The position numbers and the translations under genes were made by a program. A DNA stretch of 64,000 bases from Mariniphaga sp041684965. GTDB taxonomy: Bacteria; Bacteroidota; Bacteroidia; Bacteroidales; Prolixibacteraceae. Under the pieces are notes generated by a model that worked only from the letters and a program-made list of their open reading frames with translations, was not told where the DNA came from and made no database searches. Location: NCBI GenBank assembly GCA_041684965.1, contig JAWLGR010000007.1, forward strand, positions 124,001 through 188,000. The letters run 5' to 3'. Each line of letters starts with the position of its first letter. Position 1 is the stretch's first letter. This document shows, in pieces, positions 41,724 through 51,126 of this stretch.

Positions 41724-43097
41724 TTAATTTAATCTTTCTCCGGTCCACCGGTCAAATTTATCCGGAGTTGGTTCTTCAGGAATAAAATCATCGAACTCAT
41801 CTATCCATTTATCCAGCATATTACGCATTTCGGAAAGAACAGACTCGTAGTCCGGATTTTGAGCAAGGTTCACAAATTGAAAAGGATCATTAAGCACATC
41901 GTATAATTCTTCCGGTTCACGTGGCTGTTTAAAACAATCGAGCTGAAATTGGTTCAATTCTCCTGCTTTATACATTTTAATCATTTCCCGGTAAGTAATG
42001 CTGTTCACTGCATCGGCAGGCGGAGAAGCATTAAGGTGCGGAAAAGCATTTCGGATATACAGGTAATTATTGTTTCTGATTGCCCGTTCATGCGACTGAT
42101 AATCATGCCAGTTATGCTCTGATGCAATATATTCTCTTGTTTTGGATGAATAATTATTAAGAATTGGTGTAAACGATATTCCCTGATACGTTTCAGAAAG
42201 CGGAGCACCTGCAAGTTCACAAAAGGTAGGGGCAATATCAACTGAACTTACCAGTGCATCGGTGGTTCCCCTTTGTAGTTTAGCAGGCCATCGGACAATA
42301 AAGGGGGTTTTAATTCCACTGTCATAAAGCCTGGTTTTTGCCCGTGGGAATGGTCTTCCGTTATCTGTCATATAAATTACCAGTGTATTTTCATCCAGCC
42401 CCTGGTTTTTTAATTCAGCCATAACCATTCCAATATAGCTGTCCATGCGGGAAATTTCATCGTAATAAAGCGCAAGGTCCTTTCGCGTAGAATCATTATC
42501 GGGAAGATAGGGAGGTACAATAACATTTTCAGGCAGGTGTGGTTCAGGAATAATGTCGGGGAAATAGGGACGGTGAGGATCATAAGCAGCCAGCCATAGA
42601 AAGAATGGTTTATCTTTTGGCCTGTTTTGCAGCGCTTCCACCCAATACTCGCAACCGCTTGGTGAGCCTCCATAAATGGTGTCGAATTCAGCTCGTTTCG
42701 GCCCGATGTGATATTTTCCTGCTACTGCTGTATAATATCCCGCTTTTTGTAATTCACCAGGAAATAAAAGCTGGTCAGCCGGAAGTGGCATATGCAGTTC
42801 CTGTGCTCCTGTACTGTGAGGATACCTGCCTGTCAGAATGCTGGCTCTGCTGGGGCTGCAGGAACTGGTGGTTAAAAAGGCATTGTTAAAAACAACTCCT
42901 TCTTCTGCCAGCTTGTTAATATTTGGAGTTTTAATCTGGTTGTTGCCATATGGGCCGCAATCATTCCAGGCTGCATCATCAGCAATAAAAATTATGAAGT
43001 TTGGCTTCAACGGTTTGTCTGTTGTTTCATTTCCACAGGATACAGCTGTAAAGATTGTTATTGCACCAAGTAATGGTTTTGCTTGAATTAAATTCAT
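41724..43097 (-). CDS. Sulfatase 3, N-sulfoglucosamine sulfohydrolase-like lipoprotein
   Basis: A 457-residue sulfatase whose sequence resembles heparan N-sulfatase (sulfamidase): FIADDAAWNDCGPYG, SSCSPSRASILTGRYPH with formylglycine Cys80, YHIGPKRAEFD, FFLWLAAYDPHRPY and YMTDNGRPFPRAKTRLYDSGI. The lipobox TAVSC gives a lipoprotein (Cys21). If the likeness holds it would remove N-sulfate from glucosamine. Homologues also occur in ulvan loci, so the specificity is not certain. A 258-base gap separates it from sulfatase 4, the widest in the operon, where an internal promoter could lie although none was recognised. Confidence 0.9.
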   Translation of the reverse strand: MNLIQAKPLLGAITIFTAVSCGNETTDKPLKPNFIIFIADDAAWNDCGPYGNNQIKTPNINKLAEEGVVFNNAFLTTSSCSPSRASILTGRYPHSTGAQELHMPLPADQLLFPGELQKAGYYTAVAGKYHIGPKRAEFDTIYGGSPSGCEYWVEALQNRPKDKPFFLWLAAYDPHRPYFPDIIPEPHLPENVIVPPYLPDNDSTRKDLALYYDEISRMDSYIGMVMAELKNQGLDENTLVIYMTDNGRPFPRAKTRLYDSGIKTPFIVRWPAKLQRGTTDALVSSVDIAPTFCELAGAPLSETYQGISFTPILNNYSSKTREYIASEHNWHDYQSHERAIRNNNYLYIRNAFPHLNASPPADAVNSITYREMIKMYKAGELNQFQLDCFKQPREPEELYDVLNDPFQFVNLAQNPDYESVLSEMRNMLDKWIDEFDDFIPEEPTPDKFDRWTGERLN

Positions 43098-43355
43098 GAT
43101 TTTTTTATTATTTATCCAGGTTTTGCATTAATAATTGCAAGTAAGATCACCATTTTTATTAAATGGAATCAAGTTTTGCTTTATAAAAAAAATAACATTG
43201 ACAATTGCTGTTACCTTAACAGGTTTCACCTAAAACAGTATCAGATTTACAGATAACTCATTCCTGACAGCAATTTTTTGATTGTTACATTATTCTGTTC
43301 CTCTCTGTAAAAGATTAATAAATTATATGAACAGGATCTTTTTATTTTAAACAAA

Positions 43356-44939
43356 TTATTGTCTCTTTGCCCGGTGGTCAATGTATGCCTTAAGGTATTT
43401 TTCATTTAATTCATCACTGTCACCATAATATTCCCGCAGTTCTTCAAGTTTTTGGTGAAGCATGCTTCGGATGTCCGCATATTCAGGGTCATCATAAACA
43501 TTTTTCATTTCCTTCGGATCTACCTCGAGGTCATACATTTCCCATTCATCAATATCGTAATAGAAATGCATGAGTTTATATCGATCGGTTGCTACGCCAT
43601 AATGGCGTTTAACCATATGCACAGAAGGATATTCATAATAAGTGTAATATACTGCATCGCGCCATTCTGCTGTGTTATCTGCCACCAGTTGACGGAAAGA
43701 TTCCCCCTGCATTTCATCTGGAATTTCAATGCCAGCGTAATCGAGTAGGGTAGGTGCAAAATCAAGATTCTGAACCAGATTAGCTAACTCAGTTCCTGCA
43801 CTTATTTCTGACGGATATCTCATTAATAGAGGAGTCCTGAACGATTCTTCATACATAAACCGTTTGTCGAACCAACCGTGTTCACCAAGATAAAAACCCT
43901 GGTCAGAAGTGTAAATAACAATTGTATTACCAGCTAATCCTTCCTCATCGAGAAAATCAAGTACTTCACCTACACCGTCATCAACCGATTTGATGGTTCG
44001 TAAATAATCCTTAATATACCTGTTGAATTTCCAATGTGCAAGTTCTTCACCCTCTAACATGTTATTAAGTAATTCCTGATTTTTAGGTTCATATGCAGCC
44101 ATCCAATCTCCTCTCTGTTGAGGAGTCATTCTTCTGATGTCGCGAATGAATTCCGTAGTATCTCCGGAAGGGTCGACAATCAATTTAAAATCATGTCCCC
44201 ATAATGCATGTCCGTCAATTTTCATTTCCTGTTCCCTTGCAGCAGTTCCACGTCCTTCATAATCGTCAAAAAAATTGGTTGGTGGAGCGAAATTATCATC
44301 ATCATAAAGAGTCAGATATTTTGGTGCGGGCTGCCAGTTACGATGGGGTGCCTTATGATGATAGAGCAGGCAAAAGGGTTTATTGGGATCACGTTTGTTT
44401 CTGAGCCAGTCCAGGGTTGCTTCGGTAATAATTTCGGTGCAGTACCCTTCAATATTCACTCTTTCTCCATTCAAAATGAAATCAGGATTGTAATATTGAC
44501 CCTGGCCGGGGAGCACCATGGAATAATCAAACCCCTGTGGATTACCGTCGAGGTGAATTTTCCCTATCATTGCTGTCTGATAACCGTTTTGTTGCATTAA
44601 TTTTGGAAAATTGGGCTGGTCCCAGTTGAATGGCTGTACGTTATCTACTTTTCCATTTACAAAACTGTGCTTACCTGTCAGCAATACTGCCCTGCTGGGA
44701 GCACAAATGGAATTTGTAACAGTTGCCCGTGTAAAAATCGCCCCTTCCTGCGCAATTCTGTCAATATTGGGAGTTTCATTCAGGCCATGTCCGTATGCAC
44801 TGATAGCCTGATAGGCATGGTCATCACTCATTATAAAAATGATATTTGGCTGGGAGCCTGTTTCTTCTTTAAGATTACAGCTTAATACTCCCATTCCTGC
44901 AGTTAGTATAACAGCTGACTTTGTAATGAATCGATTCAT
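43356..44939 (-). CDS. Sulfatase 4, N-acetylglucosamine-6-sulfatase-like lipoprotein
   Basis: A 527-residue sulfatase resembling GlcNAc-6-O-sulfatases of the Bacteroides S1_11 type. Formylglycine Cys79 lies in ICAPSRAVLLTGKHS; FIMSDDHAYQAISAYG, GKIHLDGNPQGFDY, YTSDQGFYLGEHGWFDKRFMYEESFRTPLL (DQGFYLGEHGW and FDKRFMYEES) are hallmarks of the subgroup. The lipobox GVLSC lipidates Cys21. It is a close relative of sulfatase 6 in this operon, though clearly diverged, so two versions of the same activity may serve different chain positions. It begins eight bases after the stop of sulfatase 5. Confidence 0.92.
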   Translation of the reverse strand: MNRFITKSAVILTAGMGVLSCNLKEETGSQPNIIFIMSDDHAYQAISAYGHGLNETPNIDRIAQEGAIFTRATVTNSICAPSRAVLLTGKHSFVNGKVDNVQPFNWDQPNFPKLMQQNGYQTAMIGKIHLDGNPQGFDYSMVLPGQGQYYNPDFILNGERVNIEGYCTEIITEATLDWLRNKRDPNKPFCLLYHHKAPHRNWQPAPKYLTLYDDDNFAPPTNFFDDYEGRGTAAREQEMKIDGHALWGHDFKLIVDPSGDTTEFIRDIRRMTPQQRGDWMAAYEPKNQELLNNMLEGEELAHWKFNRYIKDYLRTIKSVDDGVGEVLDFLDEEGLAGNTIVIYTSDQGFYLGEHGWFDKRFMYEESFRTPLLMRYPSEISAGTELANLVQNLDFAPTLLDYAGIEIPDEMQGESFRQLVADNTAEWRDAVYYTYYEYPSVHMVKRHYGVATDRYKLMHFYYDIDEWEMYDLEVDPKEMKNVYDDPEYADIRSMLHQKLEELREYYGDSDELNEKYLKAYIDHRAKRQ

Positions 44940-44947
44940 ATTTTGAA

Positions 44948-46408
44948 TTATTTAAGTTTCACCCAATTTGTTTTTATCTGTTTTGGTTTGTTTTCTAATA
45001 AAGGTAGATTATCCCAATAATATCCTTTTTCCTGAATTTCTTCAAGTTTTTTATCGATTTGCTTTTTATATGAATCTGCATCGGAGCATTCATTTAGTAT
45101 GTTTTTGGATTGAGAAATATCATTGGTAAGATCATATAATTCATAATCTTTAATTGTCATGTTTTTAATATACAGCATATCAGGTGCAGAAAATTCATGT
45201 GTTCGGGGTATCATGTCTTCATCTTTCCCCATAATCATATAATTATCTACTCTTACAGCTATTTCAGGTGAAGTCCGGTAAAAGAACCAGTATAAAGGTT
45301 GTGAGCGCACGAAATTTTTACCTTCCAGTAAGCTTAAAATACTGGTGCCATCGGTATCTAATTTCTCTTCAGTTTGTATTTCTAAGAAATCATTAAGCGT
45401 AGGCATAATATCAATTAATCCAGCCGGCTGGCTGATTAAAGCCCCAGGCTTACTGATTAGGGAAGGCCAGTGAACAATTGCCGGGACTCTTATTCCTCCT
45501 TCGTAAAGGTAACTCTTAACAGCCTTAAGTTTACCATTAGCATTGTGTCTGTATGATCCATTGTCAGAAGCAAAAATAATGATGGTATTATCAAAAAGAT
45601 TCTTATCGATCAGGTGATTTATAATTCTGCCGGCAGCAGAATCCAGGTTCTGAACATTGGCATAACAATTTGCTTCTCTTTCAGGAAATTGATTGTAATT
45701 GTTTACCAATTCGGGTGGTGCTGTCCATTGAGTAGATGCATGGGGCTCATGGAAAGCTACATACATGAAAAAAGGATCTCGATTGTAGTTCGATTTCTCA
45801 ATCCATGAAATCGCTTCATCAGCAACCAGCTGGCATGAGTATCCATTTAAATTCCCGGTCATTTTTCCATTTTTTACAAAATTTACCGGGTTGAAATGAG
45901 AAGGTTCCGCATTGTTTTCAGTAGCAAAATAAAAATCAAAACCATGATCATCAGGCTGTGGCTGATTTAATTTTTCATCCTGTGGAAGACAGCCCAAATG
46001 CCATTTCCCAAACAGAGCAGTCTGATATCCTTGTGTTTTTAGTAAATTAGCCAGAGTTAATTCGTTTCTCTGCAAATGCATAGGGTGACCAGGTGGCCTG
46101 TAATTATACATTCCTGTCCTGACAGGTGATTTTCCGGTTAAAAGTGCTGAACGTGAAGGGGAGCAATTAGGAGCCCCTGCATAAAAATCTGAAAATCTTA
46201 TACCCTTTTGAGCAAGTTTGTCCAGGTTAGGTGTGTGAGAAATCCCTCCATAGCAACCCAGTTCAGCATAACCCATATCATCTGCAAGTAAAATAAGTAT
46301 ATTTGGTTTCTTCTTAATTTTCAAATCTTTACTGGTGGAATTAAGCAGAGGTATAAAGGATAAAACAGAGAAGTAAAAAGAAATAAACAATACTAGTACT
46401 GATTCCAT
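44948..46408 (-). CDS. Sulfatase 5, arylsulfatase-like, secreted
   Basis: A 486-residue sulfatase with an N-terminal hydrophobic signal (VLVLFISFYFSVLSFIPLL). Formylglycine Cys82 is in NCSPSRSALLTGKSPVRTG. Metal motifs are LLADDMGYAELGCYG and FASDNGSY, and the active-site motif is LFGKWHLGC. The middle phrase VAFHEPHASTQW and the ending LYDLTNDISQ are usual for arylsulfatase A-like enzymes of polysaccharide loci. It lies 76 bases after sulfatase 6. The signal lacks a clear lipobox, unlike four of its neighbours, so it may be soluble in the periplasm. Confidence 0.91.
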   Translation of the reverse strand: MESVLVLFISFYFSVLSFIPLLNSTSKDLKIKKKPNILILLADDMGYAELGCYGGISHTPNLDKLAQKGIRFSDFYAGAPNCSPSRSALLTGKSPVRTGMYNYRPPGHPMHLQRNELTLANLLKTQGYQTALFGKWHLGCLPQDEKLNQPQPDDHGFDFYFATENNAEPSHFNPVNFVKNGKMTGNLNGYSCQLVADEAISWIEKSNYNRDPFFMYVAFHEPHASTQWTAPPELVNNYNQFPEREANCYANVQNLDSAAGRIINHLIDKNLFDNTIIIFASDNGSYRHNANGKLKAVKSYLYEGGIRVPAIVHWPSLISKPGALISQPAGLIDIMPTLNDFLEIQTEEKLDTDGTSILSLLEGKNFVRSQPLYWFFYRTSPEIAVRVDNYMIMGKDEDMIPRTHEFSAPDMLYIKNMTIKDYELYDLTNDISQSKNILNECSDADSYKKQIDKKLEEIQEKGYYWDNLPLLENKPKQIKTNWVKLK

Positions 46409-46484
46409 ATTGATGGGATATTTTTATCTTTTAATTGATAAAATACAAATTTTAAATCTAATTATTTTAAAAAAACATACTATT

Positions 46485-48041
46485 TTACCTTCTGTAATTT
46501 GAAGTAGCTTTCAATGTTACTGTATCTCCCACTGCAATCTGTTCCTGCTTTAGCCTCTCCGTCATATCTTTAACGATGTTGCTGTATTCTGAACTGGAAT
46601 ATACATTCACCATTTCATCCGGATCATTTTCCAAATCGTACAATTCCCATTCATCGGTAGTATAAAAATGGATTAATTTATACCGGTTGCTTCGAATTCC
46701 CTGATGGGGTTGTACCATGTGATAATCGGGATATGCATAATAATGATAATATGCTACATCCCGCCAATTATCTGTTTTTTCTCCTTTCAGGATAGGTGCA
46801 ATGCTTTTACCCTGAATGTCTTCTGGAATTTCTAATCCGGCCAAATCGAGGAAGCTTGCTGCATAATCAATATTTTGAATGATGTGTTCATTGCGTGAAC
46901 CAGGCTTTACGATATCAGGCCATCTGATTATAAGGGGCATCCGGAAGGATTCTTCATACATCCAACGTTTATCATACCAGCCATGATCTCCCAGATAAAA
47001 TCCCTGATCGGAGCTATAGATAACGAGTGTATTTTCAGAGAGTCCTGATTCTTCCAGATAATCCAGTATACGGCCAATTTCCTTATCCATGGATGCAACC
47101 GCACGAAGGTAGTCTTTAACATAGCGTTGGTAATTCCATTCTGCCAATTCTTTTCCTTTGAGTTCAGCTTTAGCAAAAGCTTCGTTTTCAGGTCCATACG
47201 CCTCCATAAACCGTTCCAGTTGTTCTTCATTCAGATATCCTGGCGGAACCAGCTTTAAATCCTGTTTGTTCATATGCCTTGCAACCTCCATTTCCTGAAC
47301 TTTTAAGGCTGAACTGCGGGTGGAATAATCATCGTAAAAATTTGTAGGAAGGGGAAGTTTTACACCCTTGTACAAGTCATATTCTTCAGGACCAGGAACC
47401 CACTCGCGGTGAGGTGTTTTATGGGAATAAGCAAGAAAAAATGGCTTGTCCTTATTCCGTTTGGATTTCAGCCAGTTTATCGTTTTATCGGTAATGATCG
47501 TGGCAGTATGGCCGGTAATTTTTTCCTGTCCTTCAGGCGAACCTATAATTGGATTATAATATGTTCCCTGTTGGCTTGGGTTATCAAGTATTTCCCAATA
47601 GTCAAAACCAGTTGGTTCAGTAAAAAGATGCCATTTCCCAATCCAGGCTGTTTCATATCCGCCTGATTGCAGAAGTTTTGGAAACGTTTGCTGTGCTCCG
47701 TTAAAAACGGTATCATTGTTTAGCATCCCGTTCAAATGACTGTGTTTACCAGTTAGAATAGTTGCCCTGCTGGGACCACAAATAGAATTACCGCAAAATA
47801 CATTGGTGAACAGAATGCCTTCCCCAGCCAGTCGGTCGAGATTCGGAGTTTGTACAAACTTGACTAACTCAGGATTATTATGTTTTGGTCCATAGGCTCC
47901 AATGGCATGGGTAGCGTGGTCGTCGCTGAAAATAAATAAGATATTAGGCCGCTCCGATTCCTGCTCCTGGGATGCGCATCCCAATGCCCCGGCACTCAAT
48001 GTGAAGAGAGTAATAGAATTAATTAGTAACTGATTTTTCAT
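46485..48041 (-). CDS. Sulfatase 6, N-acetylglucosamine-6-sulfatase-like lipoprotein
   Basis: A 518-residue sulfatase of the same subgroup as sulfatase 4. Formylglycine Cys88 is in ICGPSRATILTGKHSH, with FIFSDDHATHAIGAYG, WIGKWHLFTEPTGFDYW and YSSDQGFYLGDHGWYDKRW. The lipobox GALGC lipidates Cys22. It is the first sulfatase of the operon, 66 bases after the beta-helix protein. Known enzymes of this subgroup release the 6-O-sulfate of GlcNAc in heparan sulfate or mucin; the exact target here is inferred. Confidence 0.92.
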   Translation of the reverse strand: MKNQLLINSITLFTLSAGALGCASQEQESERPNILFIFSDDHATHAIGAYGPKHNNPELVKFVQTPNLDRLAGEGILFTNVFCGNSICGPSRATILTGKHSHLNGMLNNDTVFNGAQQTFPKLLQSGGYETAWIGKWHLFTEPTGFDYWEILDNPSQQGTYYNPIIGSPEGQEKITGHTATIITDKTINWLKSKRNKDKPFFLAYSHKTPHREWVPGPEEYDLYKGVKLPLPTNFYDDYSTRSSALKVQEMEVARHMNKQDLKLVPPGYLNEEQLERFMEAYGPENEAFAKAELKGKELAEWNYQRYVKDYLRAVASMDKEIGRILDYLEESGLSENTLVIYSSDQGFYLGDHGWYDKRWMYEESFRMPLIIRWPDIVKPGSRNEHIIQNIDYAASFLDLAGLEIPEDIQGKSIAPILKGEKTDNWRDVAYYHYYAYPDYHMVQPHQGIRSNRYKLIHFYTTDEWELYDLENDPDEMVNVYSSSEYSNIVKDMTERLKQEQIAVGDTVTLKATSNYRR

Positions 48042-48107
48042 TTAAATTCTTCTTTAAGAATTGTTTAATGATTTCAATACCTGCTATGAATTACAAATAG
48101 ATGAGAA

Positions 48108-49391
48108 TCAATTTTTTTCTTTAATAACTTCTCCATCCGGATGCCCTTCTATTTTATTATCAATTAATTCGGGTTGTGAACCGTTGGCATGGATGTAAAT
48201 CCCAGCTTTCTGTGTTTTTTGCCCGGTGCTTCGGAAAGTATTATCCTTCAATACCAGATCACGTGCAGGAGAATTTATTGAGAATCCGTAACCCCCTTTT
48301 TTGATGCCGTTGTTTTCTATAGTGTTTTTTACAAATGTGTTTCGGTGAGGTGCATTTGATTCCCGTTCACCTCTTAAGTGTACTCCATCGCTCCCGTTTT
48401 CATAAATGTGATTTCCTGTAAAAACAACATCTGTATCCTTGTGACCAGTACAAATTCCATAGCGGCCGTTGTTGTGAAATTTGTTGTTGTTAACTTTACT
48501 TTGATAAACCCGCCAGCAAATAAACAGGCCATCGTTGTCATTATTATGTACATTGTTATTTTCAATCACAGAAAATGGCGAACCAGTACCCGGATGCATT
48601 CCAGTGTTTCCACTGCCAGATATTTCGCTGTTTCGTATGGTGACATTTTCAGTGATTTGCCAACTGATACCTTCTCCATTATAATCTTTCACGTGCACAT
48701 TATCTACGGTCACTTTTTTTGATTTTATAACAAGAATTCCTGCGCTGTTGCAACCGTCTGCAAAAAAGTTATTGGTACGGTTTCCATCGGCGGTGAGATT
48801 GGCAATAAATACATTTTCAGCATCAATTACTTCAATTACTGAAGAAGCATTGGAAACCAAGCCATCTCTGTCGGAGCGGTAATCCCGGATCAAATGTTTA
48901 TCGATGTAGATGATATTGTCTTGTATATCTGTAATGTATGCAGTAGATACATTCCAGCAGGATCGTTGATCCCTGTCAGTTATCTGGACTTTCATGCCTG
49001 GTTCAAATCCATCAGAATTTTCAACTGTGAGCTTTAATTCACCATAATCTGCGTCTAATATAAATTTAGTTTGTACCCCTTCTTCTTTTTTCAGTATAGT
49101 TTCCCTGCCCGAACCAATTAGTTTTACATTAGATTTCATTCTAACAGGTGCTGAAATTTTATAAAGACCCGGCAATAATTTAACTGTGCCTCCGGATTTG
49201 GCTACCGCTTCGATGGCATATTGTATCGACTGATTATTGAAACCGCAGATATCAGCACCTTCTCCACCCACTGTTATTACTTGTTCTGCCATACGAGGTG
49301 AGACAAGTGCATCAGCTTGTTTTTCGGATGTTTGTGCATTGGATAAGGCAGTTCCAATCATAAGGAGGAAAATCAGGATAAGGTTTTTCAT
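48108..49391 (-). CDS. Secreted right-handed beta-helix protein
   Basis: A 427-residue exported protein with a signal peptide ending ALSNAQ (about residue 20). Residues about 50-420 form a pectate-lyase-like right-handed beta-helix: the N-terminal cap QYAIEAVAKSGGTVKLLPGLY and then regular coils such as NVTIRNSEISGSGNTGM, NNNVHNNDNDGLF and DVVFTGNHIYENGSDGVHL. The fold is shared by polysaccharide lyases, GH28-type hydrolases, epimerases and sulfatase-locus proteins of unknown activity. It is second in the sulfatase operon, so it probably cuts or binds the same sulfated polysaccharide. The catalytic class cannot be fixed from sequence. Confidence 0.85.
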   Translation of the reverse strand: MKNLILIFLLMIGTALSNAQTSEKQADALVSPRMAEQVITVGGEGADICGFNNQSIQYAIEAVAKSGGTVKLLPGLYKISAPVRMKSNVKLIGSGRETILKKEEGVQTKFILDADYGELKLTVENSDGFEPGMKVQITDRDQRSCWNVSTAYITDIQDNIIYIDKHLIRDYRSDRDGLVSNASSVIEVIDAENVFIANLTADGNRTNNFFADGCNSAGILVIKSKKVTVDNVHVKDYNGEGISWQITENVTIRNSEISGSGNTGMHPGTGSPFSVIENNNVHNNDNDGLFICWRVYQSKVNNNKFHNNGRYGICTGHKDTDVVFTGNHIYENGSDGVHLRGERESNAPHRNTFVKNTIENNGIKKGGYGFSINSPARDLVLKDNTFRSTGQKTQKAGIYIHANGSQPELIDNKIEGHPDGEVIKEKN

Positions 49392-49444
49392 TTTATTATT
49401 TGTTTTATCAATTTTATATTATTCCGAAAAATAAGAATTATTTT

Positions 49445-50734
49445 TTATAAATTCAGCCGAATGATATAAACCTGCCTGCTGCCGGTATGGGTGGAATTGA
49501 AACCGATCATATCGCCATTTGGGCTCCAGCGACAGTGAAGATCACAGCGCCAGTAACCTGTGTATTCAGGTGGTTGCTTGAACCTGCCAAGTGGCATTAC
49601 AGCCTCTGTATTCATATCCATGAGGAAAATTTTTTGCTCACGCAACCCACTGCCAGGATATGTGTCGGTAAGCATCCATTTGCCATCCGGTGAAAAAGTC
49701 CCATGTCCGTCATAATCGAGCAATCCATTGCCAAGTCGTTTGTAATTCTGCTGCCCTGTGGTAAAAAGTACATGTGCATATTGCTTTCCTTCATAGTTGG
49801 CTGTTATCATTAGTTCATTGTCATTAAGCCAGTCGAAATGTGAGCCTTCCCAGCCATCAGGAAAACAACGTTGCAGGCTGGTACCATCACGATTTACAGT
49901 AAATGAAGTAGTATTTCTGTGAGGAATAGCTCGTGCAAGCCAGAAAATCTTACTTCCATCCCGGCTAAATAGGGTGTGATTAAAATATTCGATTCCCTTT
50001 TCCGGTACTGGTGGTACCATATTGTATACTTGGGCAATGGAAACTATTAGCTTTGCTTCACCCGTTTCCAGGTTAACTATAAACAATCCATCATCTTCAG
50101 GAAATTGTATTTCTTCCCTGGCGTTCTGACCATCACCTCCATAACCATAATCGGTGCGGGTCTTGCGTAAACGTGCAAAATTGATACTAACAGCTTCCTT
50201 CCCATCTGGTGAAACTGCACTTATAGGGTAGGGAAGTGTTTTGATTTCCCGTTTGTTGTGGACGTTCATGATTACTGAAACGAACCGGTTATTTCTGAAA
50301 TCATTATAAATTATAAGGGAATCGGGTGAAGTTGAAAGCCAATGTGCCATACAACCTTGTTGAAAGTTCCAGGCCCTTGTTTCTGTAAGGGGAAAAAATT
50401 CATTTGTTTCAAGATCAACTAAACCAAGCGTTGCCGGATCATTTTCGGTTGGCAGCCGGTGTTTGATTTCCGTCTCTAAGATTGTAACAAATCGCTGATT
50501 TTTGCTCCATGAGTTTATTCCATAATAGCTGGCAAACAGGTGCTCTTTCCTGTTGTTGGTAATCTGGACAGGATTGTCATAATTTGGGAAAGTGACAGTT
50601 ATACCGGATTTATTTTGTGTACAGGAATTAAATGCAAGAATTACTAATATTATATAACTTTTAATAGAAAACCGAGTGTTCTTTATTAGTGCGGTAAGCA
50701 ATTTTTTTATTGGGTTGTATAAATATTTCTTCAT
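49445..50734 (-). CDS. Beta-propeller lipoprotein (oligogalacturonate-lyase/TolB-like)
   Basis: A 429-residue lipoprotein (lipobox LAFNSC, Cys38) consisting of WD40/TolB-like propeller blades: for example HTLFSRDGSKIFWLAR, HGTFSPDGKWMLTDTYP and HCRWSPNGDMIGFNSTHTGSRQVYII. The overall look is that of PL22-like seven-bladed propellers, where His residues bind Mn2+; here the candidates sit in DYDGHGTFSPDG and CDLHCRWSP. Whether it is a lyase or a binding protein is unknown. It is the first gene of the sulfatase operon with its own promoter, so it is likely made in the largest amount. Confidence 0.75.
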   Translation of the reverse strand: MKKYLYNPIKKLLTALIKNTRFSIKSYIILVILAFNSCTQNKSGITVTFPNYDNPVQITNNRKEHLFASYYGINSWSKNQRFVTILETEIKHRLPTENDPATLGLVDLETNEFFPLTETRAWNFQQGCMAHWLSTSPDSLIIYNDFRNNRFVSVIMNVHNKREIKTLPYPISAVSPDGKEAVSINFARLRKTRTDYGYGGDGQNAREEIQFPEDDGLFIVNLETGEAKLIVSIAQVYNMVPPVPEKGIEYFNHTLFSRDGSKIFWLARAIPHRNTTSFTVNRDGTSLQRCFPDGWEGSHFDWLNDNELMITANYEGKQYAHVLFTTGQQNYKRLGNGLLDYDGHGTFSPDGKWMLTDTYPGSGLREQKIFLMDMNTEAVMPLGRFKQPPEYTGYWRCDLHCRWSPNGDMIGFNSTHTGSRQVYIIRLNL

Positions 50735-50848
50735 TATTTATTAAGTTTTAGTTACAACATAGAAGGAGGATTTGTGCCAACAAGAGTTCTGAGAATTCTT
50801 ACTTGCAAATTGAAAAAGTAAACATTCACCCATCAGCTGTCATTCTGT

Positions 50849-50879
50849 CAAAATTACCTTCTTTGTTAAGAATATCAAC
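50849..50879 (-). promoter_or_regulatory. Promoter of the sulfatase operon
   Basis: Minus strand: GTTG (50879-50876) and TAATTTTG (50856-50849), spaced by 19 bases. The -7 is a full match and the -33 has one mismatch to TTTG. Transcription would begin about 110 bases ahead of the propeller gene. Confidence 0.6.
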
Positions 50880-51090
50880 TTATTTTATGAAAATGCTTTC
50901 ACCAAAACAGGAATACTAAGCCTCAAGCATTAAAAATAAAAAGAAGTCCTAAAATAGAGGAACATCTGTTGTATTAATATTTCATACCACTATTAAAATA
51001 TTAGGTGAGTTTCTAATGTTCATAAAACATTAATAAATTAATTTTTATAACAAAAAGTATCTATTAAATTTATATCCAAATTTTTCCAGT

Positions 51091-51098
51091 TACTTTTG
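51091..51098 (+). promoter_or_regulatory. -7 promoter element of the aminotransferase operon
   Basis: TACTTTTG fits TAnnTTTG, giving a leader of about 20 bases before the aminotransferase ATG. The -33 region is AT-rich without TTTG. The remaining bases between 50735 and 51126 show no gene. Confidence 0.5.
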
Positions 51099-51126
51099 AA
51101 GTTAAACTTAATAAATTTAATGAATT

